A stretch of 58,208 bases of DNA from contig NZ_LIQX01000094.1 in the NCBI RefSeq assembly GCF_001418475.1, positions 437 to 58,644 of the forward strand, given 5' to 3'. The translations under genes were made by a program, and so were the position numbers. This DNA comes from Streptomyces ossamyceticus (lineage in GTDB: Bacteria > Actinomycetota > Actinomycetes > Streptomycetales > Streptomycetaceae). Shown here one piece after another: positions 1 to 12,955 of this stretch (its first letter is position 1; every line of letters begins with the position of its first letter). The notes under the pieces are model-generated. The model was not told the origin of the DNA. It did not search any database and saw only the letters and a program-made list of their open reading frames with translations.

Positions 1-2114
1 CGGCCCATGGGCCGCAGCGCGTCGTCGGTCGCCGTGAAGCGGATCGACTGCGCCTTCTTGCTGATCAGAAGGATGTCATCCTCTGCCGACACGAGTTCGG
101 CTCCGATCAGTTCGTCATCGGAACCGTCCTCCTTCTCACGGAGGTTGATCGCGATGACGCCGCCGGAACGGGGCGAATCGTAATCCTTCAGAGGCGTCTT
201 CTTCACAAGACCACCCTTGGTGGCGAGCACCAGGTACGGCGTGGCCTCGTAGTCGCGGATCGCGAGGATCTCCGCGATCGCCTCGTCCGGCTGGAAGGCC
301 AGCAGGTTGGCGACGTGCTGTCCACGCGCGTCACGTCCCGCGTCCGGCAGCTCGTAGGCCTTGGCCCGGTACACACGGCCCTTGTTGGTGAAGAACAGCA
401 GCCAGTGGTGGGTCGTGGACACGAAGAAGTGGTCGACGATGTCGTCTTCCTTGAGCTTCGCGCCGCGTACGCCCTTGCCGCCGCGCTTCTGCGCCCGGTA
501 GTCGTCGGCCTTGGTGCGCTTGACGTAGCCGCCGCGGGTGACCGTGACGACGATGTCCTCCTCGGCGATGAGGTCCTCGATGGACATGTCGCCGTCGTAG
601 GGGACCAGCATCGTCTTGCGGTCGTCGCCGTACTTCTCGACGATCGCGGCGAGTTCGGCGCTGACGATCCCGCGCTGGCGGACCGGGGACGCGAGGATCT
701 CGTTGTACTCGCTGATCTTCGCCTGGAGTTCGGCGTGCTCCTGGAGGATCTTCTGGCGCTCCAGGGCGGCCAGTCGGCGCAGCTGCATCTCGAGGATCGC
801 GTTGGCCTGGATCTCGTCGATCTCCAGGAGGTCCATCAGGCCGGTGCGCGCGATGTCGACGGTGTCGCTGCGCCGGATCAGCGCGATGACCTCGTCGATG
901 GCGTCCAGGGCCTTCAGCAGACCGCGCAGGATGTGCGCGCGCTCCTCGGCCTTGCGCAGCCGGAACTTCGTACGGCGGACGATGACCTCGATCTGGTGCG
1001 TCACCCAGTGGCGGATGAACGCGTCCAGGGAGAGCGTGCGGGGCACGCCGTCGACCAGCGCCAGCATGTTGGCGCCGAAGTTCGTCTGCAGGTCGGTGTG
1101 CTTGTACAGGTTGTTCAGCACGACCTTGGCGACCGCGTCCCGCTTCAACACGATGACCAGGCGCTGGCCCGTGCGGGAGGACGTCTCGTCACGGACGTCG
1201 GCGATGCCGCCGATCTTGCCGTCCTTGACGAGGTCGGCGATCTTCTGCGCGAGGTTGTCCGGGTTGACCTGGTACGGCAGTTCGGTGACCACCAGGCACT
1301 GTCGGTTCTGGATCTCCTCGACCTCGACGACCGCGCGCATCGTGATGGAGCCGCGACCCGTGCGGTACGCCTCCTCGATGCCCTTGCGGCCGACGACCAG
1401 GGCGCCGGTCGGGAAGTCGGGGCCCTTGATGCGCTCGATCAGGGCGTCCAGGAGCTCCTCGTGGGATGCCTCCGGATTCTCCAGGTACCACTGCGCGCCG
1501 GCCGCGACCTCGCGGAGATTGTGCGGCGGGATGTTGGTGGCCATGCCGACCGCGATACCGGCCGAGCCGTTGATCAGCAGGTTCGGGAAGCGGGCCGGCA
1601 GGACGGTGGGCTCCTGGGAGCGGCCGTCGTAGTTGTCCGTGAAGTCGACGGTCTCCTCGTCGATGTCACGGACCATCTCCATCGACAGCGGCGCCATCTT
1701 GCACTCGGTGTAGCGCATGGCCGCCGCCGGGTCGTTGCCCGGAGAGCCGAAGTTGCCGTTGGAGTCCACCAGCGGCATGCGCATCGACCACGGCTGCGCG
1801 AGGCGGACCAGCGCGTCGTAGATCGAGGAGTCACCGTGGGGGTGGTAGTTGCCCATGACGTCGCCGACGACGCGGGCGCACTTGTAGAAGCCCTTCTCGG
1901 GCCGGTAGCCGCCGTCGTACATGGCGTACAGGACACGGCGGTGGACGGGCTTGAGACCGTCGCGTACGTCGGGCAGCGCCCGGGACACGATGACGGACAT
2001 CGCGTAGTCCAGGTACGAGCGCTGCATCTCCGTCTCGAGCCCGACGGGCTCGATGCGCACGGTGGTCTCGCCCTCGTTGGGGTCAGGCGTGACAGGGGTG
2101 GTCTCGTCGGCCAT
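1..2114 (-). CDS. gyrA: DNA gyrase subunit A (3' end cut by window)
   Basis: Breakage-reunion subunit of DNA gyrase, which introduces negative supercoils using ATP hydrolysed by GyrB. About 704 residues are present; the C-terminal part of the beta-pinwheel domain lies outside the window. Visible are the winged-helix entry ([20 protein letters not shown], residues 31-50), the quinolone-resistance region [17 protein letters not shown] (about 91-107) and AAAMRYTE with the catalytic tyrosine at about residue 135. The start is the ATG at 2114, preceded by an AGGA-containing leader 42 bp after the gyrB stop, so gyrB-gyrA is probably one transcript. The family assignment is certain. Confidence 0.97.
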   Translation of the reverse strand, partial: MADETTPVTPDPNEGETTVRIEPVGLETEMQRSYLDYAMSVIVSRALPDVRDGLKPVHRRVLYAMYDGGYRPEKGFYKCARVVGDVMGNYHPHGDSSIYDALVRLAQPWSMRMPLVDSNGNFGSPGNDPAAAMRYTECKMAPLSMEMVRDIDEETVDFTDNYDGRSQEPTVLPARFPNLLINGSAGIAVGMATNIPPHNLREVAAGAQWYLENPEASHEELLDALIERIKGPDFPTGALVVGRKGIEEAYRTGRGSITMRAVVEVEEIQNRQCLVVTELPYQVNPDNLAQKIADLVKDGKIGGIADVRDETSSRTGQRLVIVLKRDAVAKVVLNNLYKHTDLQTNFGANMLALVDGVPRTLSLDAFIRHWVTHQIEVIVRRTKFRLRKAEERAHILRGLLKALDAIDEVIALIRRSDTVDIARTGLMDLLEIDEIQANAILEMQLRRLAALERQKILQEHAELQAKISEYNEILASPVRQRGIVSAELAAIVEKYGDDRKTMLVPYDGDMSIEDLIAEEDIVVTVTRGGYVKRTKADDYRAQKRGGKGVRGAKLKEDDIVDHFFVSTTHHWLLFFTNKGRVYRAKAYELPDAGRDARGQHVANLLAFQPDEAIAEILAIRDYEATPYLVLATKGGLVKKTPLKDYDSPRSGGVIAINLREKEDGSDDELIGAELVSAEDDILLISKKAQSIRFTATDDALRPMG

Positions 2115-2156
2115 TGCTGGTGGGGATCCTTCCTGGTGCGGTCAGCTGAGACCGAC

Positions 2157-4610
<2,454 letters not shown>

Positions 4611-5144
4611 TCACCCGTAGGTATCGCCGGGACCGGTGCTCCCCGGAGCCCGCAGCGGGCCGTAGCGGTGGGCGGGACCACCGGGTCCGTGAACCTTGAG
4701 CAGCCGTACGGTGCCGTGGCCGAGATCCTCGTTGAGCCGGGCGACCAGCTGCGGGGCGAGCAGGCGCAGGTTCGTCGCCCAGGCCGTGGAGTCGCACCGC
4801 ACGTGCAGGACCCGCTCGTCCTCGTCGTACCGCTCGGGAACGCAACGCCGGGCCAGGTCCTCACCGACGATCTGCGGCCAGCGGCCCATCACCCCGCCGA
4901 CGGCGGCCGGCGTCTCCCAGCCCCGCTCGGTGATGAGCCGGTTGATGGCGGAGCCGAGAGCCATCGGGTCCCGGCCGTCCCGGCGGGCGCCGGAGCGCAG
5001 ACCGCCGCCTCGCCGCGCCTGGCTCTTCTGCTGCGCCGCGTCCCCACGCGCGCGTGCGGCCTCCTTGGCGGCGCGCAGCGCCACGCGCGCGAGGTCCACA
5101 CCGGACGGCTCGGGAGTCTTCGGGCTCCCCTCGGATCCGCTCAT
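4611..5144 (-). CDS. dciA: DciA-like DUF721 protein
   Basis: 177-residue protein of the DUF721/DciA family, the ancestral bacterial helicase-loading or helicase-operating factor that works with DnaB in species lacking DnaC. The low-complexity basic N-terminus ([19 protein letters not shown]) precedes the family core, [37 protein letters not shown] and [17 protein letters not shown]. The start codon overlaps the recF stop by four bases (5141-5144), so the two are translationally coupled. Its place between recF and gyrB is standard for actinobacteria. Role in loading DnaB is family knowledge, not visible in sequence. Confidence 0.9.
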   Translation of the reverse strand: MSGSEGSPKTPEPSGVDLARVALRAAKEAARARGDAAQQKSQARRGGGLRSGARRDGRDPMALGSAINRLITERGWETPAAVGGVMGRWPQIVGEDLARRCVPERYDEDERVLHVRCDSTAWATNLRLLAPQLVARLNEDLGHGTVRLLKVHGPGGPAHRYGPLRAPGSTGPGDTYG

Positions 5145-6265
5145 ACGCGCTCCACCGTCCCGTCGGACACGGCGAACCGCGTCCCCGTCAGTACGCCGGG
5201 CACGTCGTCGTCGACCGCGGCGGTCACCAGGACCTGCTCGCCCGGGGCGACCAGCTCGGCCAGCCGCTCCCGCCGTCGCGCGTCCAGCTCGGCGAAGACG
5301 TCGTCGAGGATCAGCACCGGTTCGTTGCCCTCGGCCCGCAGCAGGTCGTAGGAGGCGAGGCGCAGCGCCAGGGCGTACGACCAGGACTCCCCGTGGGAGG
5401 CGTATCCCTTGGCGGGCAGCTGACCGAGTTTGAGCACCAGGTCGTCCCGATGGGGACCGACGAGCGTGACGCCCCGCTCGATCTCCTGCTTGCGGGCCTC
5501 GATCAGGGCAGCCGTCAGCTGCTCGTACAACTCCTCGCGCGCGTGGCCGACGATCCCCGGCGAGGAGGGCTTGTATTCCAGACCGATGGGGCCGCCGCCG
5601 GGGGCCAGCTGCTCGTACGCCTTGTCGGCCAGCGGCTGAATGGCGGCGACCAGGTCCTGGCGCTGGGCGAGCAGTTCGGCGCCCACGCGCGCGAGGTGCT
5701 GGTCCCAGACGTCGAGCGTGGACAGGTCCATGCTGCGGCCGCCGTGCCGACGGGCCAGGGCGGCCGTCTTGAGGAGGGTGTTGCGCTGCTTGAGGACCCG
5801 CTCGTAGTCGGAGCGCACACCCGCCATGCGCGGCGCCCGCGCGGTGATCAGCTCGTCGAGGAAGCGCCGCCGCTCACCGGGGTCGCCCTTCACCAGGGCG
5901 AGGTCCTCCGGCGCGAACAGCACGGTCCGTACGATGCCGAGCACATCACGCGGCCTGACCTGCGACGACCTGTTGATGCGGGCGCGGTTGGCCTTGCCGG
6001 GGTTCAGCTCCAGCTCGACCAGCTGCTGCCGCTCGCCCTGCCGCACCTGGGCCCGGATGACCGCCCGGTCGGCGCCCATGCGGACCAGGGGCGCGTCGGA
6101 GGAGACGCGGTGGCTGCCGAGGGTCGCCAGGTAGCCGACGGCCTCGACCAGGTTCGTCTTGCCCTGTCCGTTGGGGCCGACGAACGCGGTGACGCCCGGG
6201 TCGAGCGGGACCTCGACCCGGGCGTACGAGCGGAAGTCGGCCAGCGACAGATGCGTGACGTGCAT
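5141..6265 (-). CDS. recF: DNA replication and repair protein RecF
   Basis: SMC/ABC-type ATPase that helps load RecA at gapped DNA together with RecO and RecR. 374 residues, normal length. Walker A is [18 protein letters not shown] (about residues 29-46) and the Walker B/D-loop is [20 protein letters not shown] near the C-terminus. The N-terminal strand [18 protein letters not shown] is typical. A GGGGAGG ribosome-binding site lies upstream of the ATG at 6265, somewhat distant. The gene is followed by dciA with a four-base overlap and preceded by gnd after 109 bp. Confidence 0.97.
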   Translation of the reverse strand: MHVTHLSLADFRSYARVEVPLDPGVTAFVGPNGQGKTNLVEAVGYLATLGSHRVSSDAPLVRMGADRAVIRAQVRQGERQQLVELELNPGKANRARINRSSQVRPRDVLGIVRTVLFAPEDLALVKGDPGERRRFLDELITARAPRMAGVRSDYERVLKQRNTLLKTAALARRHGGRSMDLSTLDVWDQHLARVGAELLAQRQDLVAAIQPLADKAYEQLAPGGGPIGLEYKPSSPGIVGHAREELYEQLTAALIEARKQEIERGVTLVGPHRDDLVLKLGQLPAKGYASHGESWSYALALRLASYDLLRAEGNEPVLILDDVFAELDARRRERLAELVAPGEQVLVTAAVDDDVPGVLTGTRFAVSDGTVERV

Positions 6266-6374
6266 GGTCGGGTGCCGACCTCCCCCAGGGTTGTGGACCG
6301 CGGTGCGGTCCTGTGGATGACTTCTCGTCGACGGTAGTGGTGTTCGTGCCCTTCGCGGGCCGTGGGGGCGCGGG

Positions 6375-7250
<876 letters not shown>

Positions 7251-7463
7251 CAGTTGTTCCTTAGGTTGCGACGTGGCATGAGGGCACTGCGTACCCATGC
7301 ACGAGCCTAAACCCGGACGCTCACGCACATCTGTGGGCATACCCGCTCATAGGTACACCCCGACCTGCGCTTTCGCACCGAGGGCCCGGTGATCCACCGG
7401 GCCCCGCAGCGCTGTGGACGGCCTCTGGCCGCCCGACGGCGGCGAGAGCGGTCGCTCGGCGGG

Positions 7464-8594
7464 TCAGCCGCTGAGCCGCACCGGCATGATCAGGTACTTG
7501 TAGGCCTCGTCAGCCTCCGCGTCCACCGCCGGCTTGCCGCTGAGCAGCGCGGGCTTGGTGGACGTCGTGAAGGACAGCTGGGCGACCGGGGAGTCGATGG
7601 CGCTCAGGCCGTCCAGCAGGAACGTCGGGTTGAAGGCGATCGAGATGTCGTCGCCCTCCAGCTGGGCGTCGACCCTTTCCACAGCCTGTGCGTCGTCGCT
7701 GGAGCCTGCCTCCAGGGTCAGCACGCCCTGCTCGAAGCTGAGCCGCACCGGGGTGTTCCGCTCGGCGACCAGGGCCACACGCTTGACGGCCTCCACGAAG
7801 GGGGCGGTCTCGATCACGGCCACGCTGTTGAACTCGGTCGGGAACAGCGTGCGGTACTTCGGCAGGTCACCCTCGAGGAGCCGGGTGGTCGTCCGGCGTC
7901 CGGCGCCCTCGAAACCGATCAGGCCCTCGCCGGAGCCAGAGCCGGAGAGCGCCAGGATGACGCTGTCGCCGCTCGTGAGCGCCTTGGCGGTGTCCAGGAG
8001 CGTCTTGGCGGGCACCAGGGCGACCGCGGAGGCGTCCGGGTTCTCCGGCTTCCACAGGAACTCGCGGACCGCGAAGCGGTAGCGGTCGGTGGAGGCCAGC
8101 GTGACCGTGTCGCCCTCGATCTCGATGCGCACACCGGTCAGGACGGGCAGCGTGTCGTCACGCCCGGCGGCGATGGCGACCTGGGCGGCGGCGGAGGCGA
8201 AGACCTCGCCGGGGACGGTGCCCGTGGCGTTCGGCATCTGCGGCAGGGACGGGTACTCCTCCACAGGCAGTGTGTGGAGGGTGAACCGCGAGGAGCCGCA
8301 GACCACCGTCGCCCGTACACCGTCTGTGGAAATCTCCACCGGGCGGTTGGGGAGGGCGCGGCAGATGTCCGCGAGGAGACGGCCCGAGACCAGGACAGTG
8401 CCCTCCTCCTCGACCTCCGCCTCCACGGACACCCGCGCGGAGACCTCGTAGTCGAAGCTGGACAGGCTCAGCTGGCCTTCCTCGGCCTTCAGAAGGAGGC
8501 CGGCGAGGACAGGCGCCGGCGGACGGGCCGGGAGGCTGCGCGCCGCCCAGGCCACGGCCTCCGCGAGTACGTCGCGTTCCACCCGGATCTTCAC
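7464..8594 (-). CDS. dnaN: DNA polymerase III beta sliding clamp
   Basis: Ring-shaped processivity clamp, 376 residues with three clamp domains; forms a homodimer around DNA and binds polymerase, RecF-pathway and repair proteins. Typical blocks are VLAGLLLKAEEGQLSLSSFD, LPVLTGVRIEIEGDTVTL, ATDRYRFAVRE-like ASTDRYRFAVREF, and the C-terminal YLIMPVRLSG. The GTG at 8594 (VKIRVERDVLAEAV) is chosen because family members begin exactly there; the frame runs upstream into oriC but that part is non-homologous. The gene lies directly beside the origin, transcribed away from it. Confidence 0.97.
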   Translation of the reverse strand: MKIRVERDVLAEAVAWAARSLPARPPAPVLAGLLLKAEEGQLSLSSFDYEVSARVSVEAEVEEEGTVLVSGRLLADICRALPNRPVEISTDGVRATVVCGSSRFTLHTLPVEEYPSLPQMPNATGTVPGEVFASAAAQVAIAAGRDDTLPVLTGVRIEIEGDTVTLASTDRYRFAVREFLWKPENPDASAVALVPAKTLLDTAKALTSGDSVILALSGSGSGEGLIGFEGAGRRTTTRLLEGDLPKYRTLFPTEFNSVAVIETAPFVEAVKRVALVAERNTPVRLSFEQGVLTLEAGSSDDAQAVERVDAQLEGDDISIAFNPTFLLDGLSAIDSPVAQLSFTTSTKPALLSGKPAVDAEADEAYKYLIMPVRLSG

Positions 8595-9156
8595 TGTTGC
8601 CGCCTCCTGCTGTTGCCGGCGCTTCTCGGCCTGCCTGGCTTCGTCGTCTGTCGCGGTGTCGCTGGTTCCTGTGAGGGGAAGGACACCGGGGAACAGTCTG
8701 ACGCACGCCACTGACACTCGGAGCCTTCCGGGGTCAAGTCGTGACGAGGCGCGGTCGGGCAGCCAAGAGCGAGTTGTGCACAGGGCCCCCTTCGAAACGG
8801 ATTCCCAGCTCTCTCTAGTTGGGAGTAGTAGTAGGGGCTGTGGAAACCGTGGATAACCGCGTTTGCGCAGCTCAGGCGGCAAATTTTATCCACTGACCCT
8901 GTGGGTGGAGGCGGTGGACAACCAGGCCGGTCTGTGGAGAACAGAAAGTTCTGCACACACCGTGCACAGCGGGACGGCACTTCTCCCCAACCGCGTCCCC
9001 AGGTTTACCCGTCTTACCCACAGCCCAACCAGGCAACTTCATGTGACGCCTTTCACTCGACGCGGTGAGAAGGCCGGTTTCCTTGCCGAACAGTGGACAG
9101 GCATGTGGAGAAGCTGGGGATCGCTGGGGACAACCGGCCGCAGGCTGTGGGTTGCC

Positions 9157-9234
9157 GGTGGACAACTCTGTCCACAGTCTGTGGATCTTCGCTTCGTCCA
9201 CAGTCTGTGGAGATCGTTCGTCCACCAATCCACA
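9157..9234. promoter_or_regulatory. Dense DnaA-box core of oriC with two identical dyads
   Basis: Seven DnaA-box-like nonamers start at 9157, 9168, 9180, 9194, 9206, 9218 and 9226, that is every 8-14 bp, mostly about 12. Within it the inverted repeat TCCACAGTCTGTGGA occurs twice, at 9171-9185 and 9197-9211, 26 bp apart, so boxes face each other as dyads. This is seen directly; DnaA filament assembly on it is inferred. Confidence 0.85.
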
Positions 9235-9499
9235 GGCTGTTGACCTGGCCTGATGATCCCTCACCAGGCTGCCCTGTGGACATGATCTGCATAACTTCCC
9301 GGTCCCCAGGGTGTGGACGGGAGAAAGTCCCCGAATCTGTGGAGGACGGCCGTAACGCGGCAGGTATTCGAACACCGGCTGACGACTCGATGACGCGGGG
9401 CGCCCGCCGCGGAGCCCCTGCGGATGCTCGGGGAGCCTCCGAGCAAGGGGTCGGGGAAGGGGCGGAAACCTCGCGGAGGCGTCTGGGGAAGGGGCCGGG

Positions 9500-9653
9500 G
9501 AAGCTACTGACAGGCTCCTGGGAACGACGGACCAGGCCGCCGGGAACTACGAGCCAGGCTCCTGAGAACGGCGAGCCAGGCTCCTGGAGACGACGAAAAC
9601 AGCCTCGGGAACGCCGAAGACGCCCTCGGGAACTCGTCCCGGGGCGCCCTCGG
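9500..9653. repeat. Imperfect 21-22 bp tandem repeat between oriC and dnaA
   Basis: Six consecutive degenerate units at 9500-9521, 9522-9543, 9544-9565, 9566-9587, 9588-9608 and 9609-9629, with a decayed seventh starting at 9630. The unit resembles GAACNNCGAGCCAGGCTCCTGG; units three and four differ at only a few positions. It lies just after the dnaA stop (minus strand) and before the DnaA-box region, and contains no DnaA box. Function unknown; it may be a transcribed 3' region or a replication-slippage product. Confidence 0.75.
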
Positions 9654-9673
9654 CGGGTGGCAGGGCCTGGGCC

Positions 9674-11653
9674 TCAGCCGTTCTTGATGCGGTTCGTCAG
9701 CTCGGTGACCTGGTTGTAGATGGAGCGGCGCTCGGCCATCAACGCGCGGATCTTGCGGTCGGCATGCATCACGGTCGTGTGGTCCCGGTTGCCGAACTGC
9801 GCGCCGATCTTCGGCAGCGACAGATCAGTCAGCTCACGGCACAGATACATGGCGATCTGCCGGGCGGTCACCAGGGCACGGCCGCGTGAGGTGCCGCACA
9901 GGTCCTCGACCGTGAGCCCGAAGTAGTCGGCCGTCGCCGCCATGATCGCTGTAGCGGTGATCTCGGGGGACGCGTTCTCCCCGCCGGGGATCAGATCCTT
10001 GAGGACGATCTCCGTCAGCCCGAGGTCCACCGGCTGCCGGTTGAGCGACGCGAACGCCGTCACCCGGATCAGCGCGCCCTCCAGCTCGCGGATGTTGCGC
10101 GAGATCCGCGAGGCGATGAACTCCAGCACCTCCGGAGGGGCGTTGAGCTGTTCCTGCACCGCCTTCTTGCGGAGGATCGCGATACGAGTCTCCAGCTCGG
10201 GCGGCTGGACGTCGGTGATCAGCCCCCACTCGAAGCGGTTCCGCAACCGGTCTTCCAGCGTGACCAGCTGCTTCGGCGGCCGGTCGCTGGAGAGCACGAT
10301 CTGCTTGTTCGCGTTGTGGAGCGTGTTGAATGTGTGGAAGAACTCCTCCTGCGTCGACTCCTTGTCCGCCAGGAACTGGATGTCGTCGACGAGCAGGATG
10401 TCCATCTCGCGGTAGCGCTTGCGGAAGCTGTCGCCCTTGCCGTCGCGGATGGAGTTGATGAACTCGTTGGTGAACTCCTCCGAGCTCACGTACCGCACCC
10501 GCGTGCCCGGGTAGAGGCTGCGCGCGTAGTGCCCGATCGCGTGCAGCAGGTGCGTCTTGCCGAGGCCGGACTCGCCGTAGATGAAGAGGGGGTTGTACGC
10601 CTTCGCCGGCGCCTCCGCGACAGCCACCGCGGCGGCGTGCGCGAAGCGGTTCGAGGCACCGATGACGAACGTGTCGAAGAGGTACTTGGGATTCAGGCGG
10701 GCCGTGGGCTCGCCCGGACCGGTCGCGGGCGCCGGCTGCGCGGCCAGCGGACCGGGCGCACCACCGGCCGGACCGCGGTCCCGATGCGCACCGGGACCCC
10801 CCGGCGGCGGCTCGGGAAGCTCACGCCGGTCCGGCCGCTGGTCGTAGTCGCCGCCCGGCCGGTCGTAGTCGGAGCGAGGCTTGTCGTAGTCGCCGCGCGG
10901 CGCGTCGTACTCCGGGCGCTGGTCGTAGGGCGGCCGCTCCATCGACTGCGGACGGTAGTCCGACGACGGCGACGCGTACGGGTCCCGCTCCGGGAAGCCG
11001 AGCCGCTGCTGCTGCCAGCCGTAGTCGTCCTGCGACGGCCGGGGCCAGGCGCCGGGCTCGGGGCGCTGGTACTCCGACGGGTACGCGGGACGCGCGGTCG
11101 GCAGCTGGTCACCGCGGCCGGTGGGCAGCTGGTCGCCCGCACCGCCGGTGCCCCGGTCGTCGGCGCGATGGCGGCCGTAGCTCTCGTACGGGTCGCGGCC
11201 CTGGCCGTCGTACGAGTTCTGATGGTCGTAGGAGCTCTGGCTGTCGTACGGACCACGCGCGTCCCGCCCGCTGTCGTACGGGTCCCTGCCGTCGTAGGAG
11301 TCGCGGCTCTGCCCCGGGCCCGAGGGGTGCTCGGGCTCCTCGAAGCGTGACTGGACCGGCGGCGCCGGCGTCTCGCCGACGGAGCTGTCCACTGTGATCG
11401 CGATCCGGATCGGGCGGCCGCACTCCCGGCTCAGGGTCTCGCTGACGATCGGCGCGAGCCGGCCCTCGAGTACGCCCTTCGCGAACTCGTTCGGAACGGC
11501 GAGCAGAGCGGTGTCCGCTACCAGCGCGAGCGGCTGGCAGCGTCTGATCCAGCGCTCGTCCTTGACCTCGACCCCTTGGCCTCGGCCCTCACCCAGAAGT
11601 TGTTCCAGTACTCGTGGCCACACTGCGGCAAGATCGGCAGGTACGTCAGCCAC
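9674..11653 (-). CDS. dnaA: Chromosomal replication initiator DnaA
   Basis: Initiator AAA+ protein that binds DnaA boxes and opens oriC. 659 residues, long for the family because domain II (about residues 95-320) is an extended disordered linker rich in Tyr, Asp, Arg, Gly and Pro. Domain I starts [19 protein letters not shown]. Domain III has Walker [10 protein letters not shown] (Lys about 366) and Walker [10 protein letters not shown]. Domain IV ends with the box-recognition helix [16 protein letters not shown]. The GTG at 11653 is chosen because domain I homology begins there, although the frame stays open to 11809. Transcribed toward oriC and divergent from rpmH. Confidence 0.97.
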   Translation of the reverse strand: MADVPADLAAVWPRVLEQLLGEGRGQGVEVKDERWIRRCQPLALVADTALLAVPNEFAKGVLEGRLAPIVSETLSRECGRPIRIAITVDSSVGETPAPPVQSRFEEPEHPSGPGQSRDSYDGRDPYDSGRDARGPYDSQSSYDHQNSYDGQGRDPYESYGRHRADDRGTGGAGDQLPTGRGDQLPTARPAYPSEYQRPEPGAWPRPSQDDYGWQQQRLGFPERDPYASPSSDYRPQSMERPPYDQRPEYDAPRGDYDKPRSDYDRPGGDYDQRPDRRELPEPPPGGPGAHRDRGPAGGAPGPLAAQPAPATGPGEPTARLNPKYLFDTFVIGASNRFAHAAAVAVAEAPAKAYNPLFIYGESGLGKTHLLHAIGHYARSLYPGTRVRYVSSEEFTNEFINSIRDGKGDSFRKRYREMDILLVDDIQFLADKESTQEEFFHTFNTLHNANKQIVLSSDRPPKQLVTLEDRLRNRFEWGLITDVQPPELETRIAILRKKAVQEQLNAPPEVLEFIASRISRNIRELEGALIRVTAFASLNRQPVDLGLTEIVLKDLIPGGENASPEITATAIMAATADYFGLTVEDLCGTSRGRALVTARQIAMYLCRELTDLSLPKIGAQFGNRDHTTVMHADRKIRALMAERRSIYNQVTELTNRIKNG

Positions 11654-12071
11654 AGGGCACGCTCTCTCACAGGTCCCACGAACGTGTGGTTCTGGGACGG
11701 GGGTCGGGATGGAACTCGGGTGGTGCGCTCGGGACCAGGTCTGGTGGGTCGGTCGGTCACCCAGCAGCCGAGGAATGGGAACGAATCGGAGTTCCGTCAC
11801 GGTAGTCACGGCGGCCGGTACGGTTCAAGTTGTTGTCCCCAGCCTGTGGATAGTGTCCCTCCGTGACCTCTGGTTTGACCGGATGGCGCAGCCGCGCGTA
11901 CCGTAACCAGGTCGAGTTGTCGATGGCTGCTGCCGCCTGCCTCCGATGGGCACAGATCGCGTCAGGTGATCGGAAAGCGGTGCACTCGGGCGTTAATACG
12001 AGCTACTCGTGGGCGCACGGTGACAGCCAGGACGGCACCCCGCAACTACCGATTTATTCTGGAGCCCCCGA
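11654..12071. promoter_or_regulatory. dnaA-rpmH divergent promoter region
   Basis: 418-bp spacer carrying signals for both directions. For dnaA (minus strand) TTGAAC (11823-11828) and TACCGT (11799-11804) are separated by 18 bp. For rpmH (plus strand) TTGACC (11875-11880) and TACCGT (11899-11904) are also 18 bp apart. Two DnaA-box-like sites lie between them. These hexamers are seen; promoter use is inferred. Confidence 0.5.
11833..11853. promoter_or_regulatory. Two DnaA boxes upstream of dnaA
   Basis: TTGTCCCCA at 11833-11841 and TGTGGATAG (complement CTATCCACA) at 11845-11853 face each other just upstream of the candidate dnaA -35. DnaA autoregulation through boxes in its own promoter is established for several bacteria, including Streptomyces; the placement here fits that. 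Confidence 0.65.
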
Positions 12072-12209
12072 GTGAGCAAGCGCACCTTCCAGCCGAACAA
12101 CCGTCGTCGCGCGAAGACCCACGGCTTCCGTCTGCGGATGCGTACCCGTGCCGGTCGCGCGATTCTCGCGAACCGTCGTGCCAAGGGTCGCGCGAGCCTG
12201 TCCGCCTGA
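12072..12209 (+). CDS. rpmH: 50S ribosomal protein L34
   Basis: 45-residue, highly basic ribosomal protein, too short for many ORF cut-offs. The GTG start at 12072 gives the diagnostic [19 protein letters not shown], then [20 protein letters not shown]. It is the first gene of the rpmH-rnpA-yidD-yidC-jag cluster, divergent from dnaA. rnpA begins 21 bp after the stop. Nothing is unusual in length or sequence. Confidence 0.97.
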   Translation: MSKRTFQPNNRRRAKTHGFRLRMRTRAGRAILANRRAKGRASLSA

Positions 12210-12230
12210 TCCCGGTCAGGTCATGCCGTC

Positions 12231-12602
12231 GTGCTGCCCACCGAGAACCGGCTGAGGCGGCGCGAGGACTTCGCGACCGCGGTACGACGAGGGCGTCGGG
12301 CCGGACGCCCGCTCCTCGTCGTTCACCTACGTAGCGGTTCCATGGACCCGCACGCGCCTGGGGAGAGCGCTCCCCCGACGCGTGCGGGTTTCGTCGTGAG
12401 CAAGGCCGTCGGCGGTTCGGTCGTCCGCAACAAGGTGAAGCGCAGGCTTCGCCATCTCATGCGCGATCGGGTCGCCCAGTTTCCCCCCGGTAGCCTGGTA
12501 GTCGTACGAGCGCTGCCCGGTGCGGGCGACGCCGACCACGTACAACTGGCCCAAGACCTGGATGCCGCCATACGACGGCTGCTGGGAGGGGGCGCACGAT
12601 GA
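12231..12602 (+). CDS. rnpA: Ribonuclease P protein component
   Basis: Protein subunit of RNase P, which helps the catalytic RNA bind and trim tRNA precursor 5' leaders. 123 residues. The N-terminus [22 protein letters not shown] and the RNR motif block [16 protein letters not shown] (about residues 66-81) are the family hallmarks; [15 protein letters not shown] precedes it. The GTG at 12231 is the conserved start though no strong ribosome-binding site precedes it. Its stop overlaps the yidD start by four bases. Confidence 0.96.
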   Translation: MLPTENRLRRREDFATAVRRGRRAGRPLLVVHLRSGSMDPHAPGESAPPTRAGFVVSKAVGGSVVRNKVKRRLRHLMRDRVAQFPPGSLVVVRALPGAGDADHVQLAQDLDAAIRRLLGGGAR

Positions 12603-12952
12603 AGTACCCGCTGCTGGCGCTGATCAAGCTGTACCAGTGGACGATCAGTCCGTTGCTCGGGCCGGTGTGCAAGTACTACCCGTCGTGCTCCCACTACGGC
12701 TATACGGCCATCGACCGCCACGGTGCGATCAAGGGCACGGCCCTCACGGCCTGGCGCATCCTGCGGTGCAACCCGTGGTCGCTCGGCGGTGTGGACCATG
12801 TCCCGCCGCGCAAGCGTCCGCGGTGGCACGAGATGGTGCGTGGTGCGTGGCGCGCACGCAAGGGCGGGTCCTCCGCCGCCGAACCGGCCACCGAGGGGCA
12901 CACCCCTTCGAGCCCGGCCGCCGAGAGCCCGTCCCATGCCCAAGGAGCATGA
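12599..12952 (+). CDS. yidD: Membrane protein insertion efficiency factor YidD
   Basis: Small membrane-associated protein of 117 residues that assists YidC-dependent insertion. The conserved core is [27 protein letters not shown], with the cysteine-containing [10 protein letters not shown] block, followed by [20 protein letters not shown] and GGVDHVP. The C-terminal roughly 35 residues (Arg then Ala/Glu/Pro) are a variable tail. Start at 12599 overlaps rnpA by ATGA; yidC begins three bases after the stop. Position between rnpA and yidC confirms the call. Confidence 0.95.
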   Translation: MKYPLLALIKLYQWTISPLLGPVCKYYPSCSHYGYTAIDRHGAIKGTALTAWRILRCNPWSLGGVDHVPPRKRPRWHEMVRGAWRARKGGSSAAEPATEGHTPSSPAAESPSHAQGA

Positions 12953-12955
12953 TTA

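Larger units (their letters stand above)
8595..9673. other. oriC: Chromosomal replication origin oriC (dnaN-dnaA spacer)
   Basis: 1,079-bp non-coding spacer holding many copies of the Streptomyces DnaA box (TTGTCCACA-like). Sites with the core TCCAC or TGTGGA occur at 8839-8847, 8848-8856, 8886-8894, 8913-8921, 8933-8941, 9014-9022 (TTACCCACA), 9104-9112, 9157-9165, 9168-9176, 9180-9188, 9194-9202, 9206-9214, 9218-9226, 9226-9234, 9275-9283, 9312-9320 and 9338-9346, in both orientations. The densest group is 9157-9234. A short A/T-rich run at 8880-8890 is the most obvious candidate for unwinding. Short ORFs in this spacer are not credible genes. Confidence 0.95.

Noticed and set aside
9093..9719. 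Open frames across oriC and the tandem repeat
   Set aside because: Translations follow DnaA-box and repeat DNA; no ribosome-binding site or homology.
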